This document shows, in pieces, positions 32,700-44,442 of a DNA stretch of 64,000 nucleotides (within the stretch, counting starts at the first letter, position 1; every line of letters begins with the position of its first letter). The stretch comes from Adelphocoris suturalis (Eukaryota > Arthropoda > Insecta > Hemiptera > Miridae). Below the pieces are notes generated by a model, which was not told the origin of the DNA, ran no database searches, and worked only from the letters and a program-made list of their open reading frames with translations. The stretch covers positions 30,501,734-30,565,733 of the forward strand of contig CM061040.1 of NCBI GenBank assembly GCA_030762985.1. Direction: 5' to 3'. The position numbers and the translations under genes were made by a program.

Positions 32700-33690
32700 T
32701 AACCAAAATGCACATACGCTATTAGTACGAGTCGTATCTCTAATGGTACTGTCACACTCTCCTCTCCCCCCCCCCCCCCCCCCCCTCTATCTCTCTGATT
32801 TAGGCCCCAATGCACCTCTGGGGGGCTACCTAAGTCCTTGATATGGTAGCAGAGCGTGGTTTCCTGGATTACGCATGGTAATGCCTAGTACATCCAGGTC
32901 CACTATTACTGAGGGCTTTATGCTTCAGAAGAAACATGGCCCGGGTTTTCCAGAGGAATTCCCATTATCACCCTCTCTTTAGCACAAAACTATTTCATTG
33001 GTCATTGACTTATAATTTCTCAATTTTTTCTCCTCATATAATTTCTATTTTCATACCTATGGTATCAGGCCTTTGCCATTATTATACATATATTCTTTAT
33101 TCAAGGGCATAGTTCCCAATTATTATTTCCAGGGTTTAGTTCCCAATTTGAGTCCCCAACGTGGGCACATATTTTTATATCTATTTTATTTTCCTAAATG
33201 TAAAAGTCTCCATAGTTGCGCCACCGTTTATTCCCGATTGTTCCGATCTTTGATTGGGGGTTAATTACCTAATTAATACTTCATATGAAGATTCATTGAC
33301 AATCCATCCTGTTTTAATCTCTTTTCTCATCCTCAATCGCCATAATGAGCATCTGTTCTCAACCAGTAAACTATTCCACCTGGTTCACATACTTGCTCTT
33401 CAATCAAGTCTGTTTTTTAAGGGGAGGAGTGTGACAGTTCCCGTCAGAATCCAAGTGAATGCGCGTCCGTCGCTACCGTGGCGGCGTCATTGTCATGTTC
33501 TTGAAATGCTGCGTTTGGCTATAGATGGGGATCCGAGAACCGGAAAACCAATCTTCTCCGAACATAGCACATATACTATTAGTACGAGTCGTACCTCTTA
33601 GGGTACTGTCACACTCTCCTCACTCGAGGATTTAGGCCCCATTGCACCTGGGGGGGGCTACACAAGTCCTTGATCTAGTCTGGTTTACCA
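32700..33690 (+). repeat. direct repeat pair upstream of R2-like LINE
   Basis: About 32706-32862 and 33562-33687 are direct repeats sharing 'tattagtacgagtcgta', 'tactgtcacactctcctc' and 'tttaggcccca.tgcacct' followed by 'gggggctac' and 'aagtccttgat'. In the first copy a C20 run (32766-32785) has expanded inside. They probably are two copies of the 5' untranslated region of the R2-like family, since the second runs into the element's zinc finger coding region. A purine run followed by 'TGTGACAG' lies at 33420-33437. Confidence 0.6.
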
Positions 33691-33859
33691 GAGGGTGGCA
33701 GAATGACCCACTGGGGATTAGGTGGGAGGCTCGTGTCATCGGGCCTCCTGTCCCTTTTTAACACTTCTCTGTTACGGATAAACAGCAACAAGAGCCTCAT
33801 AACCCCCGCCAACCCATTGCACCTGGGGCTATAGGGGGGATCTTCCTCTCCCTCATCCA

Positions 33860-34622
33860 ATGCCCCTGGAGATGGTCACCAGTGTGCCCATTGTGAGAGA
33901 GCCTTTAGTTCCAAGCATGACCTCAGAAGCATCCCATACAGGCCAATGCTGCAGTTGATATAGAGCAAGGGCAGCCAAGGTATGGTTCTGAGGATTTGTG
34001 GCGAATGGCAGCAGAGGAGGCAGAAGCTGTGCGTAATGGAGTACGCAATATTAATGTATTCTTGCAAGCACGTTTTCCCAAGGACACACTTTCTGCCATT
34101 CAATCTCTTTGCCTGAGGCCCCACTACAAGCAGCTTTTCCAGGACACAATCCTGGCAAATAGCTGTGGGGCCTCTCCCGCATCTCCTACAGGTGTGAGAC
34201 AGCAACTCGCCTTTCAGCAATCCTCCCCCGGGACCTATGGTCTTCTTGAGGATTTGATGACTGAAGTGTTGAGGCTTAGGGAGCAGGTAGGGTGTATTGA
34301 AGGTTATTAGAGTGCCTACCTGCAGGAACTTGCGAGGTGGGCTGTTGTGAGACCTGATGGCTAGGAAGACGAAGTCGAGGCTGATGTACAGGGGATCTTC
34401 CCACAGGTTGGGGATGCGACGGTGGCAGGGCATTGGAGAGGAAATCCTCCTGCGTTGGTTCCCCGTGGAGATCGCAGAGCAGCTAAGCAAGCAAGGAAGT
34501 GGGAATTCCTGCAGGTCCAGAAGTTGTGGAGGAAGCATCCAGCTTGTGTAGCTGCGGAGTTACTGAAGGGAGCTGGGGATGAAGAAGTTATGCCCTCTCT
34601 CCAGGAGTTTGTGGGATTTTGA
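33860..34622 (+). pseudogene. R2-like LINE, N-terminal zinc finger and linker
   Basis: At 33871 the frame reads GHQCAHCERAFSSKHDLRS, a CCHH-type zinc finger fragment typical of R2 N-termini, although the distal histidine is not clear. A later frame (33960-34310) has a helical segment DLWRMAAEEAEAVRNGVRNI, and another (34422-34622) reads RAAKQARKWEFLQVQKLWRK, the basic segment preceding the RT in R2 proteins. The pieces lie in different frames. They would bind the DNA target and template RNA. Confidence 0.65.
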
Positions 34623-34739
34623 GAGCCACTCTTGAGTGCTCCCAGCCACAACCCTGGTGAGCCGGTGGTACCCCCAGCTCCCACAAGAGATTCCTTAAGC
34701 AGCATTATGTGCACCCCAGGACCATGACAAGGCATATAC

Positions 34740-35560
34740 CTAAGTGTCGTGTCAAAAAAATCCACGTCTGCTGGACCTGATGGTATTTCTGTCCATCGCT
34801 GGAATAAAGACCCTAAAAATGTCAAGCTGCTCATCCTGTATCTGTTGCTTCTGTCGGGAAAGTGTTGACCCATACCCAAACCATCGCCATCCCAAAGAAA
34901 GAAGGAAGTGGGCCTGGAGGCTACTGACCGATTTCAATATTGTTGGTAGTTTTCTGCCACTTTCAAAAGATTCTGACATCTCACTTCTAAGTGGCTGGTG
35001 TCATAGGTGACGGCCAGAGAGCATTTTGGCCAGCAGATGGCAGAGCAGAGAACCTAACAGTTCTCCAAACTGTCATTTCACTGGCCCAAATCAGGAAACG
35101 GCAGCTCCATCTTGCCGCTATGGACGTCGCTAAGGCCTTTGACACTTTAAGCCATTTTGCCCTAATCGATTGCCTTTTTGGTGTTGGGGCACCTGCTCGT
35201 TTAATTGAGTATGTTGCCTGTCTATACGACGAAGGCGTGAGGGTCATCGAGGCAGGAGGCGAGATGTCAGGGGATGTCATTGGGCATGGGGTACGCCAAG
35301 GGGATCCTCTATCGCCACTCCTCTTCAACCTACTCGTGGATACAGCCTTGGGTAAGCTGCCAGATGAAATAGACTTTGATCTCGCCCCTGGGATGCAAGT
35401 ATATCCATTGGCTTTTGCCAATTGATGTTGTCCAACTTGCAGAAACTCATAAGGGCTAGCTGATCACCCTCAACGCCTTTGCTGAGTGGCTATCCCACCT
35501 TTGGTATGGTCTAGTGGTTAACCCTTCTAAGTGCGGGTCAGTCTCCATGGACTCATCAGG
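34740..35560 (+). pseudogene. R2-like LINE, reverse transcriptase domain
   Basis: It starts with KSTSAGPDGISVHRW (the R2-type 'AGPDG' motif). The longest frame, 34991-35425, contains GQRAFWPADGRAENLTVLQT, then MDVAKAFDTLSHFALIDCL with the first catalytic Asp, and HGVRQGDPLSPLLFNLLVD. The catalytic FADD box is destroyed. The frame reads LAFAN followed by a stop (35413-35427), with an N at the first Asp position and an extra base shifting 'gatgttgtccaact' out of frame. The enzyme is therefore dead in this copy. Confidence 0.85.
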
Positions 35561-35638
35561 CCGACAACAAAAGATGAAGGTGGTGGATGAGGAGTGCATT
35601 GTCTTTGGACAGACACCCATCCTGCCCTACATCTACAT

Positions 35639-36580
35639 CTACACACCGGTTAAGGGCGGTGGGCTTGGTATTGTCTCTCTTTCGGCCAGCATCCCATATT
35701 TACACCACCAGCGCCTGCTTTTCCTTAGGGGCTCAAGCTGGGAGGTAGCCCGTACTGCTGCTGACCTTAATTTCGTCATTCCACAGTTAATGTGGTGTGA
35801 CCGAGCAACACCAACTGCTTCCAAACCCAGCTCATCTGCTGAGTTCACTGCTGCTCTGCAGGAGTCAGTAGAAGGCAAAGAACTCTGGCAATGCTCTGAA
35901 CCCCCATTTCTTCCAGTGGGTGGATTGGGCTTCAGAGGGCATTGGGGCCCGTGACTATTGCCATTTTTATGCCTTCCAGGTGGCTACACTAGCCACCTTA
36001 GTAAGGTGTTTAAGGAGTAGTCCCAGGGCAATAGATACCCTTTGCCATGCCTGTTGGGGTAAAAATGACAATCGCTACCACCTGGTGCAGCAGTGTCCTC
36101 GTACTCATGGTGGCCACATTCTACCATCACGATGCGTTTGCCAAGCGTTTGCCAAGCAGATAGCAGGCGCTTTGTCATCCAGCGGTTGGGATGTTGAAAG
36201 GGGAACTATATCACATGTCGTGTGACGGGGCAAGAAGCCAGATATTGTTCCCATCAAACCTGATGGGTCTGCCATAATCCTGGATGTCCAGGTTGTCAGT
36301 GTCAGCGTGGACATGGAACAGACCTGGCCAGCTAAGATAAGTAAATATGATAGAAATGATCTGTGGCAAGCGATATCTGAGGAGTGGCAACCAAAAACAT
36401 CAAGGTCATGGCTGTGACCGTGTCATGGCATGAGGTGTGGTGTACGAAAAGTGCCACGGAGTTACTTGAGTTGGGTATCTTGGCAGGAGTGCTCTGTGGT
36501 ATCACCACCCGCATCCTGAGGGGTTCTTATTTAAACTGGCGGTCATTTTATAGTGGCACTTCCTTTCATCCCACTCTCCC
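35639..36580 (+). pseudogene. R2-like LINE, knuckle and restriction-like endonuclease
   Basis: Around 36030-36110 is CHACWGKNDNRYHLVQQC, a CCHC knuckle characteristic of R2-type proteins. Around 36229-36300 is KPDIVPIKPDG followed by AIILDVQVVS, matching the PD-(D/E)XK restriction-like endonuclease core (KPD...DVQ) that nicks the target. The final frame (36384-36683) ends with GITTRILRGSYLNWRSFYSG. Frameshifts separate the parts. The second copy at 62570 has the same endonuclease core. Confidence 0.8.
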
Positions 36581-36740
36581 TTCTTCTCCTTCAGCTTCCT
36601 TGATCCCAAGGGCCGGCATCGGGTTGAACTGGGCGTCCTCCCCATTTCATTTATTCATTTTTACATCCTATTTTGTACTTTGATGGTATGCCCTCACTGC
36701 CTTTAAGGGAAGTTTTCTTTAATGAAAAGAAAAAAAAGTG

Positions 36741-37586
36741 TGCGTGCGTGTGTGACGTTCAGGAGAGCACCTATGGTTCCAAGCATTCAAGTAGATTCAA
36801 TGTCAGTTTAATAAAATCACTAGTGTAAAGTATTCTTGCTCTCTGCCAACCTCAAAACCAAATAAATTGTAAACCATTTGGTACAAAATTCTAATTTCTA
36901 ATATCAAACACTGAAGCCTAATTTTTCGAATTCATGTTTGGGTGTTAGCATAACTAAATGATTTCACTCGTATCCCTGGAACTTACTCTGGCAATGCTTC
37001 AGTGCAACCATTTGGACATTTTCAGCAGACAAACTAACTAATTTTATCTATTATATGTATACAGCAATTTTCTTTAAAAAATGTACATTTTATCCAATTT
37101 GCATGCTCATCGTATTCTTCCAACAATTGGGAGAAGGAGATTTTGTTCAAATTGTTTCTGAGATTTTCCGTGAATAACAACAATGTCATTGAAATGTGAA
37201 CCTGTTTAGGAAGAATTTCATCAATAATTATTCCAAAGTTGAGACGGTAAACTTTGAATGAATATTTATGACATTCATGAGTGGACACTGAATTCGGCTG
37301 CTTTCCTTATCGACTTATATACCTGTATAGGCTTTGAATAAAACTAGTTTACAGAAAAACCGAGAATTACGTTAACTACTGAGAACTTCATCTTTGAAAG
37401 GGCGATCATCTTGAACAAGTCAGTCATTTACAACAACACACAGTCTACACTAAGAGAATTTACAGTCTACACAAATAGAAATTACAACTCAACTATAATT
37501 TGAAGTTTGAGGCTAACTAGGTACGTAGTAAGGAACGGATTCAATCTACTCTTCAAAAATCTAAATAGAATCGTCATTTTCTCTAA
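36741..37586. other. non-coding, nothing recognised
   Basis: No gene or repeat copy was recognised. 'tacagtctacac' is duplicated near 37438-37470. Confidence 0.35.
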
Positions 37587-39558
37587 AAGTGCTTTCACAT
37601 CGAAATGTTGGAAGCAAGCAATGTTACTAGCAAAACATTGATGACAACGAAAATGTGAAACAAGAATAGTTGGTCTAAAGAAATTGTTGTTTACTTTGCT
37701 GGTAGCAACGTAATCAACAATGTTGATACCTAACAAATTATTGTTAGAATAGTTGGTAGCAATGTTATTAACAGTGTTAATAACATTTGAAGTAAAAATA
37801 TTTTGGTGTGGGCGATCATCTACAATTCATTCCTGAGAATGACCATGGGTGATTTTGCGACCACTGCCACTTGCCATGTGATTTTATGTGCAGCTAGGTG
37901 AGGAAAGAATATGGTGGGGGGGGGGGGGGAGAATATGGCCCTACTTGGTGAAAAAAAACCAGCAGAGAGGACGTCCTCAAGGATGAAATTCTATTGAGTT
38001 TGAACCAGATGAGGCTAGACAGTTTCTCTCAACTCATTTCACCAACCATAAAAAATAAATAAATGGATCGAAACATCACAAAGAAGCGACCGTTCACCTT
38101 TATCAAACGAAAAAAGAGATGACAGCTAAAGCTGGAACTGGAATGTTAAGTGTGAAACATATTTTTCGAGTCTTTTCCCTCTACCCACTTAAATAACATC
38201 AAATCCTGTAAACAACATATTTTCAAAAGATGTTATTTTGTTATCACCCCTTGGGCAAAAACAAAACTTGATGTTAGTGACAAAAGTCATAGGTAGAGTC
38301 AAAAATAACATTCTTCCAGTAACCCGAGGAAGAATGAGTCTTACGCACGTATTCATTATATATTTTTTAAATGGAAGTAGATTCCTAAGTTCTAGGTAAA
38401 TTCCGCACTGTATTACGTTGAGTAGTTTTCTTTCTGATTTTTCAAGGGGGCCCCACCCAGGCAGGAGGAGTGATTTGACGTCGCCAAAGCAAGAAACTCT
38501 GAAAAATCATATAAAAAACTACTAATCGTAGGAGAGTGTGGGTTGATGCCAAACTTCTTAGGATGGAATCTTCTTCCATTTAAAAATAGTTAAAACACCC
38601 CCCCCCCCCCCCCAGTGAGTAACGGTCATTGATACCAACATATCGCACCCTGGGAGTGATACTGGTATAAGTCCAAAAATGGCAGTTTTGAGTTATATAT
38701 ACTACTGTGTACATTTTGACGAGCTCTACATGCGGCTAGTATCGGTTTAATCATAGGACAAAAAGTGACCGGTAGAGAGCAGGATAAACCAGTATGATTC
38801 TGGTCAAAGTTTTAATCTAGCGTCGGGGAAAGGTCGGTTTATGTCAGTCATGTTCCAGCTGTCAACGAACGAAGATGGAAAATTCGGTTTTAATAGTGGT
38901 TCATCCCGACATAAATCACTATTGATGCGACAAACCAGGTATTTATCCTTTATTTTTACAGCAATACTGGTCTATTTCAAGAAGTACCGCTATTGAACCA
39001 AGAAATATCAAGTTTCTTCGTGTTTTTCACTGTTGTACCGGTACATATTTTGCAATGCACCACTATTCGCCCAAAAGATTAGTAGTCGTACTGAGGCAAC
39101 CGGGTGATTAACTCGCGATGTACCAATATTGTACGAAGGAAAAATCAAGGCTTGTTGTGTTTTACCGTGTTAGTGGTATATCATAAGATTTGTATAATTA
39201 TAATTATGTTAATCAAAAACAGAAAAGTGGAGAAGCTAATTAGAAGTAGGGCAGTATAGGTAGGTGGCATATGCATGACACAGACCAAAAAGAACCGAGA
39301 AAATATGAATGGTGTGTCTGTAGTACGCCAACCAAGTCATGAAAAATATTTAAATGCGATTTCCCAGAATTCATGTTTTTGAACTTATAACAGTATCACT
39401 CCCAAGGTGCGATATTTTGTATTCATCAACAATTTTATCAACAATTCATATTAGGCGATGTCTCACCAACATTGTTGTAATAGGTGTAAAATCAAAATTT
39501 CAGAAAAAATCTAATAACATTGTTTAAAATAAAGTTATCATCCTGTGTGAAAGCACTT
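37587..39558. mobile_element. 1.97-kb TIR element with TAA duplication
   Basis: The ends are AAGTGCTTTCACA inverted (left at 37587, right ending 39558), each flanked by TAA (37584-37586 and 39559-39561), as in PIF/Harbinger elements. Subterminal sequence is rich in 'aacattgttg/caacaatgtt' words in both orientations. A G14 run (37916-37929) and a C16 run (38598-38613) lie inside. No protein is encoded, so this is non-autonomous. A second inverted pair, 'atatcgcacc.tgggagtgat' at 38639 and its inverse ending 39416, suggests a nested element. Confidence 0.7.
38639..39416. mobile_element. nested inverted-repeat element
   Basis: Termini of about 35 bp are inverted copies: left 'atatcgcaccctgggagtga', then 'tactggtataagt'; right the reverse complement with two or three mismatches. 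The spacer is non-coding. No clear target duplication was seen, so it may be a separate insertion or part of the host element. Confidence 0.6.
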
Positions 39559-39561
39559 TAA

Positions 39562-40825
39562 TATTGGAAATTCGAGAAATCGTTTGATCGAACCGATTTC
39601 TAGAAAGTTCATTCCCAAGTACAGTAGACACACTCGTCTTAGAAGATGTGTATGACCACTATACTTCACACTTCTTTACAGAATTACAATACATCTAGTT
39701 CATTATTGAGTTTTAAATGTTTATATTGGTTTTTAGGTATTAAAATGAGCGCTGCTCTAGATCTACTCAAAATTATTTATTTCTCCCTCGAAATGAATGT
39801 TAGGAACAGATACGATTTTCAATGACACAAGAGTCGGAGACAGGATCTAATTATTCATTTTGGTGCTGCTAGGCTTGCATCCTTATTTGGAATAGCGAGT
39901 AGGTACAAAGCGGATAGTTTGCAACGACGACAGCCCTGCGATTATGGCGATCCTCTGGGAAAACGTGTTGTTCAAACACTATCGATTAAAACCCAACTGA
40001 TTTTCTGAATTCAGTAGATTTCGTAGGTTTGGATTCCCGGAAATGTCTCATAGTAGTTAAATCCTGCTAATATTTTCTGAAGTATTGAACGAGCTGGTTG
40101 AAGTTGGTATGGATAATGTTTTGCTTTCTATCTCCTTGCTTCAAATTATATCACCTTTAAAACTATCTTATCAAAACACACTGCTTCCAATTGAATTATT
40201 TGTTAATTTATCTATTCAAGACAAGGCGCATGAATGAAAAATAGGCAAGGAGTAAGCTACCTGAATTTTGAAATCTAGCCTAGCCTTAACGTAGAATGCT
40301 TGACAGGGAATTTCAATGTTGATTGCTAACCATCCATTACAGTACCTACTAGAACTTCAACAGCCCTAGCTATCCTTTTTTGTATCAATTGATTTTTGAG
40401 TGTTTATATCGAAGTTTTTTTGTACTTTGTTTTCCACTATTTAGGTTTATTGCAGTCCCAACTCTCAGCAGACGGCTGGTTCAGCCATGCTGTATTGTTT
40501 ATTGTACTCAACAAATAGCATTTTCTTGTTGTTCTATAAACTTTTTCTTCTCCTTCTCTTGTTCAGACAAACTTTGGGCCCGAATATCAAACAACAATAC
40601 CCAGTGCAATATACAGTTGAATTGGTTAGCTAAGTTACAATTTTGGTTAAATTGAAAATATATATATAGTTTTGATGAAGGATGAAAATACTCGCGTGTA
40701 ATATTATTTTGAGGTATTACAGAAGGTTGGAAAAGATAGGAAACACTTAAAATAAAACCTACAAAATTGAGAGAATAGTTCGCCGTGTCGGCGTCGTCAG
40801 CTCTAGTGAAGAAGTACTTCTTCAA

Positions 40826-40866
<41 letters not shown>

Positions 40867-41390
40867 AATATGAAAAAATGTAAACAAACTTTTTCGTAAT
40901 CATTTTCAAGTCACAGAGCGATAAGGATCTTTGTCGTTTTTTTGAAGTTTCAACTTTGGGAGCATACGTAGAAATCAGGTATTCCAGCCTGTCTGACCTT
41001 GAATGATGAACATTTCACATTAACAAATAACTTTCCTGAAGAAAACTGAGTGGCATATACTATACAAGAGCAGTTGTCCATGAGGGGCGAAAGAGAAGCA
41101 TGAAGTCTTCTTGCAACACAACGAATATTCGTTAAATAGTTAATGAAACATCGAGAAATGCAGCCATTATAAAAAAGCCCCTAAATTTGTGGAAGAGTGT
41201 TTTATGTAGGATTACATGGAATTTCAGAGGGCAAGACAGGGAGTGTACTGTAAGGAGAGAATCGGCAGTGGGACCTTGGGAACCAAGGAAAAGGTGATCC
41301 ATCAGATGGAATGGTAGCAGGAAGAAGAAACTGATGGTGGAAGATAGCGCCAGCAGGCGTGGGTGGGAAACATCCTATCTGCATCACTAG
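39562..41390. other. non-coding with (TA)n tract
   Basis: No gene is supported. A TA microsatellite lies at about 40829-40861. The open frames across 40380-40909 have low-complexity content and no domain. Confidence 0.4.
40829..40861. repeat. (TA)n microsatellite
   Basis: A run of about 16 TA units. Confidence 0.95.
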
Positions 41391-42763
41391 GGGTGGAATT
41401 CATAGACAAAGCCTGAGTGTGTGTGTTCACTCGCACTCACCTAAATGGAGGGTCACCCTCAACTCACCAGTTCGAATTCATAGTTGAGTGGGGTGGTTCA
41501 CTCAACAGTTAGGGGCACACTCAGATTACAGAAGCTCAACAGTGCACTCAGGGGACACTCAACGTTTTTTCAACATAAGTTGACAGCCCTGGCAGTATGT
41601 TGTAGGGGAAGTTTCCCTGGTTTGAGGGAAAAAGGACGGCAAAATTCCCTCTCACATTCCACACTGATCAATAACAGTTCTCAAAGGTTACACTTTTCTT
41701 TGTGTTTTTGCTTTTTAAGCTATTATCCTTGTTCCTTGGCGAGACAGGACATAGGCCTTATCAGACAAAAACCAAAGTTATTGGTCCTCCCGCCTGGATC
41801 GGGGCAGCCATAAGTTGAAGTGAATCCTTGTTGCTTGTTTGTTGAAGTGCTGATAATTTGTGTTTATTATCTATTGATTTGTAGTATTGAATTGTATAAT
41901 TATGTATGGAGTTGTGACGAAAAAGAAGTGAGAAAATGAGAAAACAATGATTCGCCAGTTAGTTTTGAAGAACAGATATATGTAGTTGAAAATAAGAAGA
42001 GTTATGGTATAATGAGACTGTTGGACGTGAGGTTTTGGAAGAGCTTCAAGCAATCACATTTTCTTGGAATTCTCATTGATTGTACATCCTGATGAATGGA
42101 AGGTAGGTACCTACCGACAACTCATTCCACAAACCAAGATGAATCTGAAAACCATGCACTACAAACTTGGTATGTAAAGATCGCATAAAATGAAAGAGCG
42201 ACCAGCACTTTCCGCTGTGGTACCTAGTTATAAATCCTTTCCATTTATTTTAGGCTCTTAGGGTTCGTAGTTGTTCATGACTGTATCTTTCCCGAATCGG
42301 AATAGTTTGCGAAATATTTCGTTGTTGATTGTGTATAATTCGAATGGGATCTGTCACATCAAACATGTACCTAACTACCGTTTAGGAACAGCCTAACTAC
42401 TCTTATGTGTGCGTACTCTTATGAAGTTTTTGAATAAATTCCGAACTAAATAAACGATGTATGTTCTACTATATTACCTATTCCTATACCTACGTGAAAA
42501 TAATAATAAAAGTTATCAGCTGACGCACTTAAATTACCTCCTGCCGTCACTCAGGATTTCACACCATTGAGCTGAGGGTGATACTCATCTCAACGCCATT
42601 TTTTGTTTATGAATCCCGTTGAGTGTGCACTTAGGTTGCACACTCAGTGCGCCCTCAGGGTCGCCCTCAAATCACGTCTATGAATCGCACAGAGTGCATG
42701 AATTCCCTTATTGATACACTTAGGGGCCCACTCAGACTCAATTCCCGTCTATGAATTCCGCCC
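41391..42763. mobile_element. 1.37-kb TIR element rich in CACTCA words
   Basis: The ends are GGGTGGAATTCATAGAC and its inverse GTCTATGAATTCCGCCC, each flanked by TAG (41388-41390, 42764-42766), giving a 3-bp duplication. The subterminal 200-400 bp on both sides repeat 'cactcag', 'cactcaac' and 'attcatag/ctatgaat' in both orientations, as if the binding word of a transposase were iterated. No transposase-like frame was found, so it is non-autonomous and its superfamily is open (Harbinger-like by duplication length). Confidence 0.7.
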
Positions 42764-42769
42764 TAGGTC

Positions 42770-43084
42770 TCTACTGCCGCCACACGGTTCCGGGACTTCT
42801 CTGCTAGATGTGTCAGTGAGAGTTTCCGCCAAGATCAGTCATAGACCACACCCAGAGTAAGAGAAGTTCAGTCAGAACAGTGACATAACAGTAGTGTCGG
42901 AAAAGAAAATTGTTAAATGAATTTTAGTCAAAAGTTAGAAAATAAGTCATGCACCGATAAAGTTAAGTGGAGTTCATTGGAACATGAAAGTTATTCAAAA
43001 CCCTTTAAAGCTGCAAAAGGACCCAAGGACCATACCTAGACGAGGATTGCCAATCATCAAAAATTAAGGACTCGAAGCTTAAGG
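42770..43084 (+). other. possible non-coding 5' exon
   Basis: Just outside the TIR element, the sequence is less AT-rich ('ctactgccgccacacggttccg') and then runs to a strong donor context AAGG|GTAAGTAC at about 43084. No open frame is present. It could be an untranslated first exon or a non-coding RNA exon on the plus strand, but a random donor-like match is equally possible. Confidence 0.2.
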
Positions 43085-44332
43085 GTAAGTACAGATACCA
43101 AGAACCAAGGTATTCCTGGTGCACTGGGGTTCACTATGCCTACCTATAACTATATACCTACTATACCTGCACTCCATTTAAAATTTTAGCAAGATTGATT
43201 AAGGGAGAAATGAGCCTCAGAGAGTTCCCCAAGTTACCAGTGCTCCTCCCTAACTTGTAATGGTATTCTAGATATCCCACATGCGCTAAATTCTACATTT
43301 CAGCACCTAAGGTCGATCAGGAAAGAAGTTGGCTCATTGGTCGATCAGCTGATCAGTGCGCCACGGTCCCAAGGGTGCTCCATCCCAAATTTATTATATT
43401 TTAGAAGAATATGTAATTACTTGAAATTTAGTAAGGGACATTCGTAAATTTTTGCAGTTAAACCCCCAAATTACTAGATCTCACAAAGATGCTTTCAAGT
43501 TGCGGGTATCACCAATTTACGTGTTCATCACCTACAGTACGTACCTCTACATATGATCGGTAGTATAAACATTTATCGAACAAAGTGTTTACATTTCAAA
43601 GACAAATGATTTAGGTAAAATAAAATTATCTGAATAGCCACTATCGATCGAGTGTGTGTGTGTATTGGGGGGGGGGGGCTACTCTGTCCTCTGTCGGCAA
43701 ATATCGCACTATTCTGATGGATTTTTTCTTGGCCTCCTCATTACAATTCATGCTTACACTGCATAAGCATAATGATAATTGGTTAGTTGAACATATTAGT
43801 GAGACAATCATTATTTATTTTATTTGCTGTTAGGTTCCAATCACAGTTTTGATCTTGCAGATAGGTAGTTGCCTGATTTGCGACTCTAGTAGGTAGGGAG
43901 ATAGCAACTTAATGACACAGTACCTTTACCAACTGTACTTAATAGTTTTCAGGGATTACACATCACTCACGTTTCAATTTCAGTGATATATTAGTTTATC
44001 AAATAAGGAGTAAGGACCGCCAGAAACAGTATTATTTGGGTGATTGTGCTCTTTACCAGTTAGCTTTTATAACTTCACACATGGTAATCAATAAATACTC
44101 GTGGTCATCAATAAATAAATTAGCTATCTTGTGACTCACTTCGTGAGCACTGATCTATTTGTTTTTTATTATACTCTTTTAGTTCCAATACCCATCGATT
44201 GTCGACGATTTTTGCAAAAAAATCTATAAAACAAAATATCACATGGACAACTGCTCACATGTACTGAGCCTCACGTTAAACATGGTGCTGGTACTACTAA
44301 ACAACTTTTGGATATAAAATATAATCACCCAC
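43085..44332. other. non-coding, nothing recognised
   Basis: No gene or repeat copy was identified. A GT run followed by a G-run of about 12 lies near 43652-43678. Confidence 0.35.
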
Positions 44333-44442
44333 CTGGTAGATGGTAGAAGGGTATGGGCTTCACTGACAGCTGCGACCCATGACTTTCCATAATGGTCAGG
44401 AATTGTATACGCTTTTTTGAGAATTTTTTGCTGCTTTTTACC
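44333..44442 (-). CDS. PWWP chromatin protein (NSD-like), post-PWWP exon
   Basis: A 110-nt exon between TTTTTTTTCCCAG| and CCAG|GTGGGT. It starts in phase 0, matching the end of the exon at 51473-51630, and leaves two bases of a codon. It encodes GKKQQKILKKAYTIPDHYGK then SWVAAVSEAHTLLPST. In NSD-type proteins the PWWP domain is followed by a similar helical segment ('..IP..Y...W..AV..AE'), which supports the joining. A downstream exon beginning with one base is required but was not found. Confidence 0.7.

Larger units (their letters stand above)
33690..36740 (+). mobile_element. R2-clade non-LTR retrotransposon (LINE), broken
   Basis: A 3-kb element with the order N-terminal zinc finger, basic linker, reverse transcriptase, CCHC knuckle and restriction-like endonuclease, the hallmark of early-branching LINEs such as R2. 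Several frameshifts break it. The end is an A-rich tract near 36724-36738. R2 proper sits in 28S rDNA, but no rDNA flanks this copy. Its 3' part recurs at 62570-63140 and its RT region at 58170-58360. Confidence 0.85.

Noticed and set aside
32706..33613. The direct repeats as LTRs of a small retrotransposon (TG...CA borders, purine tract)
   Set aside because: Similarity continues beyond the supposed LTR end into sequence leading to the R2-like zinc finger, and no primer site follows the first copy.
34987..35421. 144-codon minus-strand frame opposite the R2-like RT
   Set aside because: The plus strand carries the RT motifs over exactly the same span; the minus frame is a complement artefact.
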